Origin: Acidobacteriota bacterium
GTDB taxonomy: Bacteria > Acidobacteriota > Blastocatellia > Pyrinomonadales > Pyrinomonadaceae
Direction: 5' to 3'
Assembly (NCBI GenBank): GCA_020200135.1
Contig: JAIVJI010000030.1
Span: 23,483-87,482, forward strand
Length of the DNA: 64,000 bases
The notes under the pieces were generated by a model. It ran no database searches. It was not told the origin of the DNA and was given only the letters and a program-made list of their open reading frames with translations. This document shows positions 8,979 through 16,728 of the stretch, piece by piece. Each line of letters starts with the position of its first letter. Position 1 is the stretch's first letter. The position numbers and the translations under genes were made by a program.

Positions 8979-10247
8979 TTGAAACGTCGGGTTGTGATAA
9001 CGGGCCTCGGCCTCGTCACGCCGTGCGGGCACACCGTCGGCGAGACCTGGTCGGCGCTGATGGCGGGCAAGAGCGGCGTCGGCTACATCGAGAAGTTCGA
9101 CACGGAGAAGTTCTCCGTCAAGATCGGCGCCGAGGTCAAGGGCTTCGACCCGCTCAAGTTCATCGAGAAGAAAGAGGCCCGCAAGATGGGCACTTTCATC
9201 CACTTCGCCGTCGCCGCGGCCGACGAGGCCGTCTTCGACGCGGGGCTGGTCGAGCGCGGGCAGAAGCTCTCCGAGCGGTACGGCGACGAGGCGGCCTACC
9301 GCATCGGCACCTACATCAGCAGCGGCATCGGCGACTTCTGGGCCATCGAGCGCGAGCACTCCAAGCTCCTCGAGGAGGGCCCGCACCGCGTCTCGCCCTT
9401 CTTCATCCCGTCGTCCATCGTCAACCTCGCCGCCGGCCAGGTCTCGATCCGCTTCGGGGCAAAGGGGCCGAACTCGGCGACGGCCACGGCCTGCTCGGCC
9501 GGCGCGCACGCCATCGGCGACAGCCTCAAGATCATCCAGCGCGGCGACGCCGACGTGATGATCTGCGGCGGCGCCGAGAGCGCCATCACGCCGATGTCGG
9601 TGGCCGGCTTCGCCGCGATGCGCGCGCTCTCGACGCGCAACGACGACCCCGAGCACGCCTCGCGCCCCTTCGAGCGCGACCGCGACGGCTTCATCATCGG
9701 CGAGGGCGCGGGGCTGATGATTCTCGAAGAGTTGGAGTTCGCCAAGGCGCGCGGGGCGAAGATTTACGCCGAGCTGGTCGGCTACGGCATGACGGCCGAC
9801 GCCTTCCACATCACGATGCCGGACGAGACCGCCTCGGGCGCGGTGCGCGTGATGACGATGGCCTTGAAGGACGCGGGGGTGAGCCCCGAGCGGGTCGGCT
9901 ACGTCAACGCGCACGGGACTTCGACGCCGTACAACGACAAGTTCGAGACGCTCGCCGTCAAGAAGACCTTCGGCGAACACGCCTACAAGCTCGCGGTGAG
10001 TTCGACGAAGTCGATGACCGGCCACGCGCTCGGCGCCGCGGGCGGCATCGAGGCGGTCTTCTCCGTCCTCGCCATCCACGACGGGCGGCTGCCGCCGACC
10101 ATCAACTACGTCAACCCGGACCCGGACTGCGACCTCGACTACGTCCCGAACGAGCCGCGCGAGGCCCGCATCGACTACGCGCTCTCGAACAGCTTCGGCT
10201 TCGGCGGCACCAACGCCGCGCTGCTCTTCAAGAGGTATGAGGAGTAG
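8979..10247 (+). CDS. fabF: 3-oxoacyl-ACP synthase II
   Basis: FabF carries out chain-elongating condensation of acyl-ACP with malonyl-ACP. The N-terminus is KRRVVITGLGLVTPCG, the catalytic Cys is Cys172 in ATACSAGAHAIG, and the two His residues are in NAHGTSTPYND and KSMTGHALGAAGG. I use a TTG start at 8979, because AAGGAG sits 8 bases upstream and homologous sequence begins right there; an upstream ATG at 8817 would add 54 low-complexity residues. The result is 422 residues, close to the usual length. etfB follows by 24 bp. Confidence 0.95.
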   Translation: MKRRVVITGLGLVTPCGHTVGETWSALMAGKSGVGYIEKFDTEKFSVKIGAEVKGFDPLKFIEKKEARKMGTFIHFAVAAADEAVFDAGLVERGQKLSERYGDEAAYRIGTYISSGIGDFWAIEREHSKLLEEGPHRVSPFFIPSSIVNLAAGQVSIRFGAKGPNSATATACSAGAHAIGDSLKIIQRGDADVMICGGAESAITPMSVAGFAAMRALSTRNDDPEHASRPFERDRDGFIIGEGAGLMILEELEFAKARGAKIYAELVGYGMTADAFHITMPDETASGAVRVMTMALKDAGVSPERVGYVNAHGTSTPYNDKFETLAVKKTFGEHAYKLAVSSTKSMTGHALGAAGGIEAVFSVLAIHDGRLPPTINYVNPDPDCDLDYVPNEPREARIDYALSNSFGFGGTNAALLFKRYEE

Positions 10248-10262
10248 TCAGTAGCCGCTCTA
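10244..10262. repeat. Relic of a heptamer-repeat element
   Basis: GTAGTCAGTAGCCGCTCTAC overlaps the fabF stop and matches the left-arm units of elements B and E (AGTAGNC). No inverted partner arm remains before etfB, so it looks like a one-sided remnant or a seed copy. Confidence 0.45.
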
Positions 10263-10271
10263 CTTAGCAAC

Positions 10272-11042
10272 ATGAAAATTTTCGTCTTAATGAAGCAGGT
10301 CCCGAACAAGGACGCCGTGCTGCGCGTCCGCGGGGACGGGAAGTGGGTGGAGGAGGGCGACCTCTCCTTCGAGGTGAACGAGTCGGACGGCTACGCGCTG
10401 GAAGAGTCGCTCCGGCTCAAGGAGAAGAAGGGCGGCGAGGTCGTCGTCGCGTGCCTCGGGCCACAGCGCGCGAAGTCGGTCATCAAGGACGCGCTCGCGC
10501 GCGGCGCCGACCGCGCGATTCACGTCGTGGCCGACGACTTCGCTCAGGCCGGGCCGTTCGCCGTGGCGAAAGTCCTGGCCGAGGCGATTCGCGGCGAGCA
10601 GCCCGACCTGGTGCTCGCCGGCCTCCAGTCCGACGACCAGGGCTACGGGCAGACGGGCGTCATCGTCGCCGAGCTGCTGGGGCTGCCGCACGCGACCATC
10701 GTCATCGACGTCGACTACTCGAGCGAGCAGCTCCGGGTCAAGCGCGAGCTGGAGAGCGGCTGGTACCAGTGGTACACGATGCAGACGCCGGCGCTGTTGA
10801 CCATCCAGTCGGGCATCAGCCAGATTCGCTACGCGACGCTCAAGGGCATCATGGCCGCGAAGAAGAAGGAGATCCGCGAGGCGCAGCCCGCCATCGCCGC
10901 CGGCGAGGGCGAGTTCCAGACGGTCGAGCGCGTCTACCTCCCGCTCAAGCAGAAGCAGACGCAGTTCCTCGGCGACGGCGACGCGAAGAAGGGCGCCGCG
11001 CAGCTGGCCGAAAAGCTCCGCAACGAGGCGAGGGTCATCTAA
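10272..11042 (+). CDS. etfB: Electron transfer flavoprotein, beta subunit
   Basis: EtfB, with EtfA, accepts electrons from acyl-CoA dehydrogenases and passes them to the quinone pool. MKIFVLMKQVPNKDAVLRV is the standard N-terminus, and the AMP-binding signature region is seen in DLVLAGLQSDDQGYGQTGVIVAELLGLPHA. The C-terminal KKKEIR segment matches the recognition-loop/anchor region. The length of 256 residues is normal. It is 3 bp from etfA and so translationally linked. Together with the thiolase and dehydrogenase at 0.6-3 kb it suggests active beta-oxidation. Confidence 0.95.
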   Translation: MKIFVLMKQVPNKDAVLRVRGDGKWVEEGDLSFEVNESDGYALEESLRLKEKKGGEVVVACLGPQRAKSVIKDALARGADRAIHVVADDFAQAGPFAVAKVLAEAIRGEQPDLVLAGLQSDDQGYGQTGVIVAELLGLPHATIVIDVDYSSEQLRVKRELESGWYQWYTMQTPALLTIQSGISQIRYATLKGIMAAKKKEIREAQPAIAAGEGEFQTVERVYLPLKQKQTQFLGDGDAKKGAAQLAEKLRNEARVI

Positions 11043-11045
11043 ATT

Positions 11046-12026
11046 ATGAGTAACGGAATCCTCGTCTTCGTCGAGCACCGGCAGGGTGTCATCAACAAAG
11101 TCTCGTTCGAGGCCGTGGCGGCGGCACAGCAGTTGGGCGCCTCGCTCGGGCAGGAGGTGACGGCGGTCGTCCTCGGCGCCGACGCCGCGCTGGCGAACGA
11201 GGTGACGGGCTTCAAGCTGGCCGGCGTCGTCTCGGCCGAGAATCCGAAGCTCGCCGACTACACGCCCGACGCCTACGCCGACGCCTTCGAGAAGGTCGTG
11301 CGCGCGCGCGAGCCCCAGTACGTCATCTTCCCGCACACGTACCTCGTGCGCGACTTCGCGCCGAAACTGGCGGCGCGGTTCGGCAAGGGGCTGGTGAGCG
11401 ACTGCGTCCGCATGAAGGCCGAGGGCGGCGCGGTCACGTTCACGCGCAGACTCTTTCAGGGCAAGATGGACGCCGACGTGGTCGCGAGCGGCGGGGGCGC
11501 GGTCTTCGCCACCTTCCAGTCGGGGGCGTACCGCGGCGACCAGGCCGAGCGCGGCGGCGCGGCGGCGGCGGTCGAGTCAGTGGCCGTGGAGGTCGGCGAG
11601 GTGCGGATGCAGCCCGAGGCTCCGTTCCAGGAGGTGAAGGCGGCAGTTGACCTGACAAAGACCGACGTCATCATCGCCATCGGCCGGGGCATCAAGAGCC
11701 AGGAGAACATCGCGCTCGCGCAGAAACTCGCGGAACTGCTCGGCGGCGACATCGCGGCCTCGCGCCCCATCTGCGACGCCGGCTGGCTCCCCATCGACCG
11801 GCAGATAGGGTCGTCGGGTCAGACGGTCGCGCCGAAGCTCTACATCGCGCTCGGCATCTCGGGCGCCATCCAGCACCTCGTCGGGATGAAGAACGCGGGC
11901 ACCATCGTCGCCGTCAACAAGGACGCCGAGGCGCCCATCTTCGACATCGCCGACTACGGCATCGTCGGCGACCTCTTCGAGGTAGTCCCGGCGCTGACCG
12001 AGGAGATACAGAAGCTCAAGGGCTGA
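11046..12026 (+). CDS. etfA: Electron transfer flavoprotein, alpha subunit
   Basis: EtfA holds the FAD of the heterodimeric flavoprotein. The C-terminal FAD domain carries the expected blocks [45 protein letters not shown] and [22 protein letters not shown]. It is 326 residues long, a usual length, and starts 3 bp after the etfB stop. A strong convergent terminator at 12057-12133 closes the operon. Confidence 0.96.
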   Translation: MSNGILVFVEHRQGVINKVSFEAVAAAQQLGASLGQEVTAVVLGADAALANEVTGFKLAGVVSAENPKLADYTPDAYADAFEKVVRAREPQYVIFPHTYLVRDFAPKLAARFGKGLVSDCVRMKAEGGAVTFTRRLFQGKMDADVVASGGGAVFATFQSGAYRGDQAERGGAAAAVESVAVEVGEVRMQPEAPFQEVKAAVDLTKTDVIIAIGRGIKSQENIALAQKLAELLGGDIAASRPICDAGWLPIDRQIGSSGQTVAPKLYIALGISGAIQHLVGMKNAGTIVAVNKDAEAPIFDIADYGIVGDLFEVVPALTEEIQKLKG

Positions 12027-12056
12027 GTCCCCCGGCCGCGCGGCGGGCGAGAATCA

Positions 12057-12133
12057 GAGTCCGTCACAGAAGGTGCGGAGGGGGCGCGAGGAATTTCAAC
12101 TCTCCGCGCCCCCTCCGAACCTTCTGTGACTCC
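12057..12133. terminator. Long bidirectional terminator between etfA and sco1
   Basis: GTCACAGAAGGT (12063 on) and the G-rich GGAGGGGGCGCG pair with CGCGCCCCCTCC and ACCTTCTGTGAC across a loop containing GAATTTCAA. The stem exceeds 20 bp with few mismatches. It separates two convergent genes, which is the expected place for a shared terminator. Confidence 0.85.
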
Positions 12134-12147
12134 AAAGTGAAAAACTT

Positions 12148-13008
12148 TTACGCCCCGAACATCTTCCTCAAATCGTCCAACACCTCTTCCGGCTTCCACT
12201 CGTTCCCGCGATAGACCTTGTAGAGCTTCCCTTCGGGCGTGACGACGGCGGTGCGGAGCGAGTGGGTGACCTGACCGCCCTCAGCCTTGTAGACGAGTCC
12301 GAAGGACTCCGCGAAGCGCCTGACCTCGGCCGGGTCGCCGGTCGCGAAGTCCCACCCGTCGAACTCGCCCCCCGCGTAGGTCGCGCCGTAGGCGCGCAGA
12401 ACCTCCGGCTTGTCGTACTCCGGGTCGAGCGTCACGCTCAGGAGCCGCGCGCGCTTGCGCAGCCCCGCGTCGGCGGCGAGCGCCGCGTTGAGCTGTGCGA
12501 AGTTGGCGCTCAGCAGCGGGCACTGGTCGGGCAGAGGGCAGCGCGTGTAGATGAAGGTGACGACGAGGGCGCGCCCCTTGGGCTGGCGCGTGCTGAAGGG
12601 GCGGCCGTCCTGGTTGACCAGCTTCACGTCGGGGATTTCGTCGCCGGGCTTCGGCTCGCGCGCCCCGGCCGTCGGCGACGACGGAGCGGCGGGGCCGGCC
12701 GGTACGGACTTTGAAAGAACGGGGTTTTCGAGCCAGTAAGCGCCGTCGTCGGCGTAGACGAGTGTGGCCTGTATGCTCTGCCCGGCCTCCATCACCTTGA
12801 GCGAGTCGGCGTCGCGGACGGGGAAGTCCATCGTCATCGCGGCCATGAAGCCGGGGATGTCCTCGTGCTCGACCGTCGCCTCGCCCTTCGCGGGGTCGAC
12901 CGAGACAACCTTGCCCTTCAACTCGTAGCGGCGCACGTCGGCGCCGGGCGTGCCGGCGCACGCGCCGAGGCAGAGTGCGGCCGAGAAGAGGAGCGCCAGC
13001 CTGGTTCG
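12148..13008 (-). CDS. Sco1/SenC-like copper lipoprotein with CusF-like domain, start unclear
   Basis: The N-terminal hydrophobic stretch RLALLFSAALCLGAC ends in a lipobox, so the protein is probably a lipoprotein facing the periplasm. It is followed by a small copper-binding domain (KGKVVSVDPAKGEATVEHEDIPGFMAAMTMDFPV, with the paired Met residues of CusF-type proteins). A Sco1/SenC thioredoxin-fold domain comes next, with VTFIYTRCPLPDQCPLL (CxxxxxC variant) and the partner His in GQVTHSLRT. Sco1 proteins deliver copper to cytochrome oxidase. No ATG, GTG or TTG occurs in frame just before the signal sequence, so the 5' end seems lost at a junction near 13020-13045 shared with folD. Confidence 0.82.
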   Translation of the reverse strand, partial: RTRLALLFSAALCLGACAGTPGADVRRYELKGKVVSVDPAKGEATVEHEDIPGFMAAMTMDFPVRDADSLKVMEAGQSIQATLVYADDGAYWLENPVLSKSVPAGPAAPSSPTAGAREPKPGDEIPDVKLVNQDGRPFSTRQPKGRALVVTFIYTRCPLPDQCPLLSANFAQLNAALAADAGLRKRARLLSVTLDPEYDKPEVLRAYGATYAGGEFDGWDFATGDPAEVRRFAESFGLVYKAEGGQVTHSLRTAVVTPEGKLYKVYRGNEWKPEEVLDDLRKMFGA

Positions 13009-13047
13009 GAGAAGCGCGCGGGGGCGTCGCGGCGAAGGGAGACGGAC

Positions 13048-13974
13048 TCGAAGGCGAGCAAGCTCGACGGCGCGCGCGTGGCCTCCGAGATAAAGCGCGA
13101 GGCGGCCGACGAGGCCGCGCGGCTTGCGTCCGAGCACGGCGTCCGACCAAGGCTCGTGACGGTGCTGGTCGGCGACGACCCGGCGTCGGCCGTCTACGTG
13201 CGCAACAAGGTTCGCACGTGCGAGGAGCTGGGGCTCGCCTCCGAGCACCACCCGCTGCCGGCAGACACGACGCCCGCGCGCCTGCTCGAAATGGTCGCGG
13301 AGTTCAACCGCCGCGAAGACGTGGACGGCCTCCTCGTACAGCTCCCGCTCCCGCAGCACATGGACGAGGCGGCGGTCATCGAGGCCATCGACCCCGCGAA
13401 GGACGTGGACGGCTTTCACCCCGTCAACGTCGGGCGGATGATGCAGCGCCACCCGGCGCTGCTGCCTTGCACGCCGGCCGGCGTCGTCGAGCTGCTCGTG
13501 CGCGAAGGAGTCATCATCGCAGGCGCGCGCGTCTGCGTCGTCGGTCGGAGCAACATCGTCGGCCGCCCCGTCGCCGAGCTTCTGCTCCAGCGCGACGCGA
13601 CCGTCACCGTCTGCCACTCGCGCACGCGCGACCTGCCCGCGGTGACGCGCGAGGCCGACATCCTCGTCGTCGCCATCGGTCGGCCCGGCTTCGTGCGCGG
13701 CGAGCACGTCAGGCCCGGCGCGACCGTCGTCGATGTCGGGATGAACCGCGTGACCGACGAGGGGGAGGTCGCGGAACTCTTCGGCGAGGACGCGCCGCGC
13801 CGTTTAAAGGCGCTCGGCGAGCGCGGCTACACGCTGGTCGGCGACGTACACCCGGCGGAGGTCGAGCGGGTCGCGGGTCGCCTGACGCCGGTGCCGGGCG
13901 GCGTCGGCCTGCTCACCGTCGCCATGCTGATGAAGAACACCGTCGAGGCCGCGCGCCGCCGCCGCGGTCTCTGA
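13048..13974 (+). CDS. folD: Methylenetetrahydrofolate dehydrogenase/cyclohydrolase, start codon missing
   Basis: FolD interconverts methylene-, methenyl- and formyl-tetrahydrofolate in cytoplasmic one-carbon metabolism. Recognisable parts are GDDPASAVYVRNKVRTCEELG, the active-site YVRNK Lys, DGLLVQLPLPQH, the PCTPAGVVELL block, VVGRSNIVGRPVAELL for NADP binding and TPVPGGVGLLTVAMLMKNT at the C-terminus. The N-terminal SKLDGARVASEIKRE aligns with the usual residues 3-17, yet no start codon lies just before it in this frame. The start and the divergent promoter region appear to be lost at the same junction that removes the sco1 start. Confidence 0.92.
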   Translation, partial: SKASKLDGARVASEIKREAADEAARLASEHGVRPRLVTVLVGDDPASAVYVRNKVRTCEELGLASEHHPLPADTTPARLLEMVAEFNRREDVDGLLVQLPLPQHMDEAAVIEAIDPAKDVDGFHPVNVGRMMQRHPALLPCTPAGVVELLVREGVIIAGARVCVVGRSNIVGRPVAELLLQRDATVTVCHSRTRDLPAVTREADILVVAIGRPGFVRGEHVRPGATVVDVGMNRVTDEGEVAELFGEDAPRRLKALGERGYTLVGDVHPAEVERVAGRLTPVPGGVGLLTVAMLMKNTVEAARRRRGL

Positions 13975-13987
13975 AGTTTCGGAAGAG

Positions 13988-14623
13988 ATGCTGCGCGTCG
14001 GACTGACCGGCTCAATCGCGGTGGGGAAGTCTTTCGTCTCGGGGCTGCTGGCCGAGATGGGTTGTCACGTCGTCGACGCAGACGAGCTGGCGCGCCGCGT
14101 GGTCGAGCCCGGCGCGGAGGGCCTGCGGCGGGTAGTCGAGGCGTTCGGCGAGTGGGTCTTACTGCCCGGCGGGACGCTCGACCGCGCGCGCGTCGGCGAG
14201 GTCGTCTTCAAGGACGCGTCTAAGCGCGAGCTTTTGAACTCGTTGCTCCACCCGCTCATCCATGCGGAGCAGGACGGGCTGATGCGGCGTTGGGAGGTGG
14301 AAGACCCGCGCGGCGTCGCGGTCGTGGACGCGGCCCTGCTGATAGAGTCGGGCGGCTACAAGCGTTTCGACAAGGTGGTCGTCGTCCACTGCCGGCCCGA
14401 GGCGCAGCTCGAACGCCTAATGCTCCGCAACCGGCTCTCGCGCGAGGAGGCCGAAACGCGCATCGCCGCGCAGATGCCGCAGGAGGAGAAGCTGCGACAC
14501 GCGGACTTCGCAATCGATACTTCCGAAGGCTTCGAGGACACGCGCCGCCGGACGGCCGAGGTCTACACGGCGTTGAGAAAGCTGGCCGACGGGGGCGCCG
14601 CCGACGACACGCCTGAGAGTTGA
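13988..14623 (+). CDS. coaE: Dephospho-CoA kinase
   Basis: CoaE phosphorylates dephospho-CoA in the last step of coenzyme A synthesis. The P-loop is GSIAVGKS (residues 8-15), a slight variant of the usual GGIGSGKS. It is followed by VVDADELARRVV (substrate Asp), HPLIHA and DAALLIESGGYKRFDKVVVV, with LSREEAETRIAAQMP in the lid region. Length 211 residues is normal. It lies 13 bp after folD, and its stop overlaps the start of the first binding-protein gene (TGATG). Confidence 0.94.
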   Translation: MLRVGLTGSIAVGKSFVSGLLAEMGCHVVDADELARRVVEPGAEGLRRVVEAFGEWVLLPGGTLDRARVGEVVFKDASKRELLNSLLHPLIHAEQDGLMRRWEVEDPRGVAVVDAALLIESGGYKRFDKVVVVHCRPEAQLERLMLRNRLSREEAETRIAAQMPQEEKLRHADFAIDTSEGFEDTRRRTAEVYTALRKLADGGAADDTPES

Positions 14624-16422
14624 TGAGAGTCGCCGTCACAATAATATTGGGACGCCCGAGAGCGCGACGGCCGGGACGCAAGCGTCCGGCGTACACGCGC
14701 GGGGCGAGGCTGTGGCTGTCTCTCGCCGTCTCTTTGTCGCTCGTCTCCGTCGGCTGCTTTCGGGATGAGAGGGGCGAGCGGTTCTACGGCAAGGTCCTGA
14801 CGCCGACGGCGCAGGAGTTTCGCTGGAGCGACGGCGGGCTGCCGAAGGTCTTCGACCCGGCGCGCGCGGCCGCGCCGCCAGACACGGACGCCGTGCGCGC
14901 GCTCTACGAGGGGCTGACAGACTACGAGCCGGGGAGCCTGCGCCCCGTGCCGGCGGTGGCGAGCCGCTGGGAGGCGGCCGAGGGCGGGAGGCGCTGGACG
15001 TTTCACCTCCGCGAGGGCGCGCGCTGGACGAACGGCGACCCCGTGACGGCGCAGGACTTCGTGCGCTCGTGGCAGCGCACGCTGCGGCTCGGCGAGCGCG
15101 CGCCGCACGCGTCGCTCCTTTCTAACATCGTGGGCGCGCCGACGCCTCTCGGCGTGGCGGCTCTGGACTCGCGGACGCTGCGCGTGACGCTCAGGCGGCC
15201 GGACGCGAACTTCCCGGCGCTGGTCGCGCACCCGGTCTTCCGGCCGGTTCACGAGCTGAGCCCCGAGTCAGACCTCGCAGGGCTGCGAGAGGAGCAGATG
15301 AACGAGCGCGGCGGAGGCGAGGCGCGGCTCGGCATCGTCACCAACGGAGCCTTCAGCCTCGCGCGGCTCGCGGGCGACAGCGTCGAGCTTGAGCGCGCGG
15401 ACAGTTACTGGGACGCCGCCTCGGTCAAGCTCGAACGCGTGCGCTTCGTCGACGCGGGGGGCACGGAGGCGGCGCTCGCGGCCTACCGCGCGGGCGAGCT
15501 CGACGTGGTCTCGAACGCGGCGGTCGAGCCGCTGGCCGTCAAGCTGCTCACGCCCTACGATGACTTCCGCCGCGAGACCTTCGCCGCGCTCAACTACTAT
15601 CGCTTCAACACCGCCCGCCCGCCCTTCGACGACCTGCGCGTGCGCCGCGCGCTCGCCTACGCGCTCGACGTCTCGCGCCTGAGCGCCGACACGCTCGGCG
15701 GCTCGACCGAGCCGACCGACAGGTTTCTCCCGTCGCCCGCCGAACGCGAAGACGCGGGCGTGGCGCAAGCCGAGGGTCAGGCCGCGCCGCCGCGCGCGGC
15801 GGCGGGCGCTAAAGTCGAGCGCGCGAGAATGCTGCTTGAGGAGGCGGGCTACCCCGGCGGCGAGAACTTCCCGCGCCTCCGCCTGCTCGTCAACCGCAAC
15901 GAGCAGCAGCGGCTGGTCGCGCAGGCCGTCGCGCGCATGTGGCGCGAGGCGCTCGGCGTCGAGACCGAGGTCATCATCCGCCCGTGGGAGGAGTACGAGG
16001 CGATGCTGCGCGCGGGCGACTATGACGTGGCGCGCCGCAGCCTCGTCATGCAGACGACCGACGAGGAGACGAACATGCTGCAACTCTTCGGCGACCCGGC
16101 GGCAGAGGCAGCAGCAGCCGCCGCCGAGGCCGCTCCGCAGTCGCAGCCTCCCGCGCCCGTCGCGCCCGACGGGACCGGGCCGGCCGGCTCGCGCTCGGAC
16201 ACGCACGCCCCTGCCTTCATCCTGACGGAAGTCCGGGCGCTCGAAGAGATGCCGGCCGTCCCGCTCCACTTCGCCTCGTCCTACGCGCTCGTCAAGCCCT
16301 ACGTCGAAGGATTTGAGTCTAACCTTTTGGACGCGCCCTCGCTCAAGCACGTCCGCATCAACACCGCCTGGCGGCCCCCGGCCCCCGAGCAGTCGGCGCG
16401 GCTCGCGCGCGGGACGCGTTGA
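14623..16422 (+). CDS. Peptide ABC transporter binding lipoprotein (SBP family 5), copy 1
   Basis: An N-terminal hydrophobic segment ending VSVGC marks a lipoprotein signal. The mature part matches the oligopeptide/dipeptide binding proteins: DPARAAAPPDTDAVRALYEGL, the hallmark LREGARWTNGDPVTAQDFVRSWQRTL (residues about 130-155), and YYRFNTARPPFDDLRVRRALAYALD. Such proteins capture peptides outside the membrane for OppBCDF. A low-complexity linker (AEAAAAAAEAAPQSQPP) lies near residues 490-510. The ATG at 14623 overlaps the coaE stop. It is the first of two adjacent paralogous binding proteins. Confidence 0.9.
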   Translation: MRVAVTIILGRPRARRPGRKRPAYTRGARLWLSLAVSLSLVSVGCFRDERGERFYGKVLTPTAQEFRWSDGGLPKVFDPARAAAPPDTDAVRALYEGLTDYEPGSLRPVPAVASRWEAAEGGRRWTFHLREGARWTNGDPVTAQDFVRSWQRTLRLGERAPHASLLSNIVGAPTPLGVAALDSRTLRVTLRRPDANFPALVAHPVFRPVHELSPESDLAGLREEQMNERGGGEARLGIVTNGAFSLARLAGDSVELERADSYWDAASVKLERVRFVDAGGTEAALAAYRAGELDVVSNAAVEPLAVKLLTPYDDFRRETFAALNYYRFNTARPPFDDLRVRRALAYALDVSRLSADTLGGSTEPTDRFLPSPAEREDAGVAQAEGQAAPPRAAAGAKVERARMLLEEAGYPGGENFPRLRLLVNRNEQQRLVAQAVARMWREALGVETEVIIRPWEEYEAMLRAGDYDVARRSLVMQTTDEETNMLQLFGDPAAEAAAAAAEAAPQSQPPAPVAPDGTGPAGSRSDTHAPAFILTEVRALEEMPAVPLHFASSYALVKPYVEGFESNLLDAPSLKHVRINTAWRPPAPEQSARLARGTR

Positions 16423-16728
16423 AGCCCGCGCCCCCGCGCATTCTGAGCAACTATCCGCGCGCGTGCTCGCATCGTTAGAGAGCGCCCACTTCCACCTTGA
16501 TTGACCGTTGAGAGCGTGATAAGTTCGGGGCCGACCGAAGCATTAGCCGTACAGTTTATCGCCGAGCCCCGAAGCCCCGTCGCAAATTCAATTTCTCGGA
16601 AGTTCGTACGACGCGTCCCACGCGGGCGCGCGGGCGTGAAGCCTCCCCAGGCAGGCACCGCCCTTTGGCACCCGACGGGGCGGGCGGCGCCGCGCCGGTT
16701 TCGGTTGCAGCAGGAGTTTCAAACGGCC
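16423..16728. other. 306-bp intergenic stretch, no gene seen
   Basis: Between the two binding-protein genes there is a stretch without convincing coding sequence. TTGACC at about 16501 and GATAAG-like hexamers occur, but their spacing does not make a good promoter. Its size suggests a separate promoter for the second binding protein. Confidence 0.4.
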
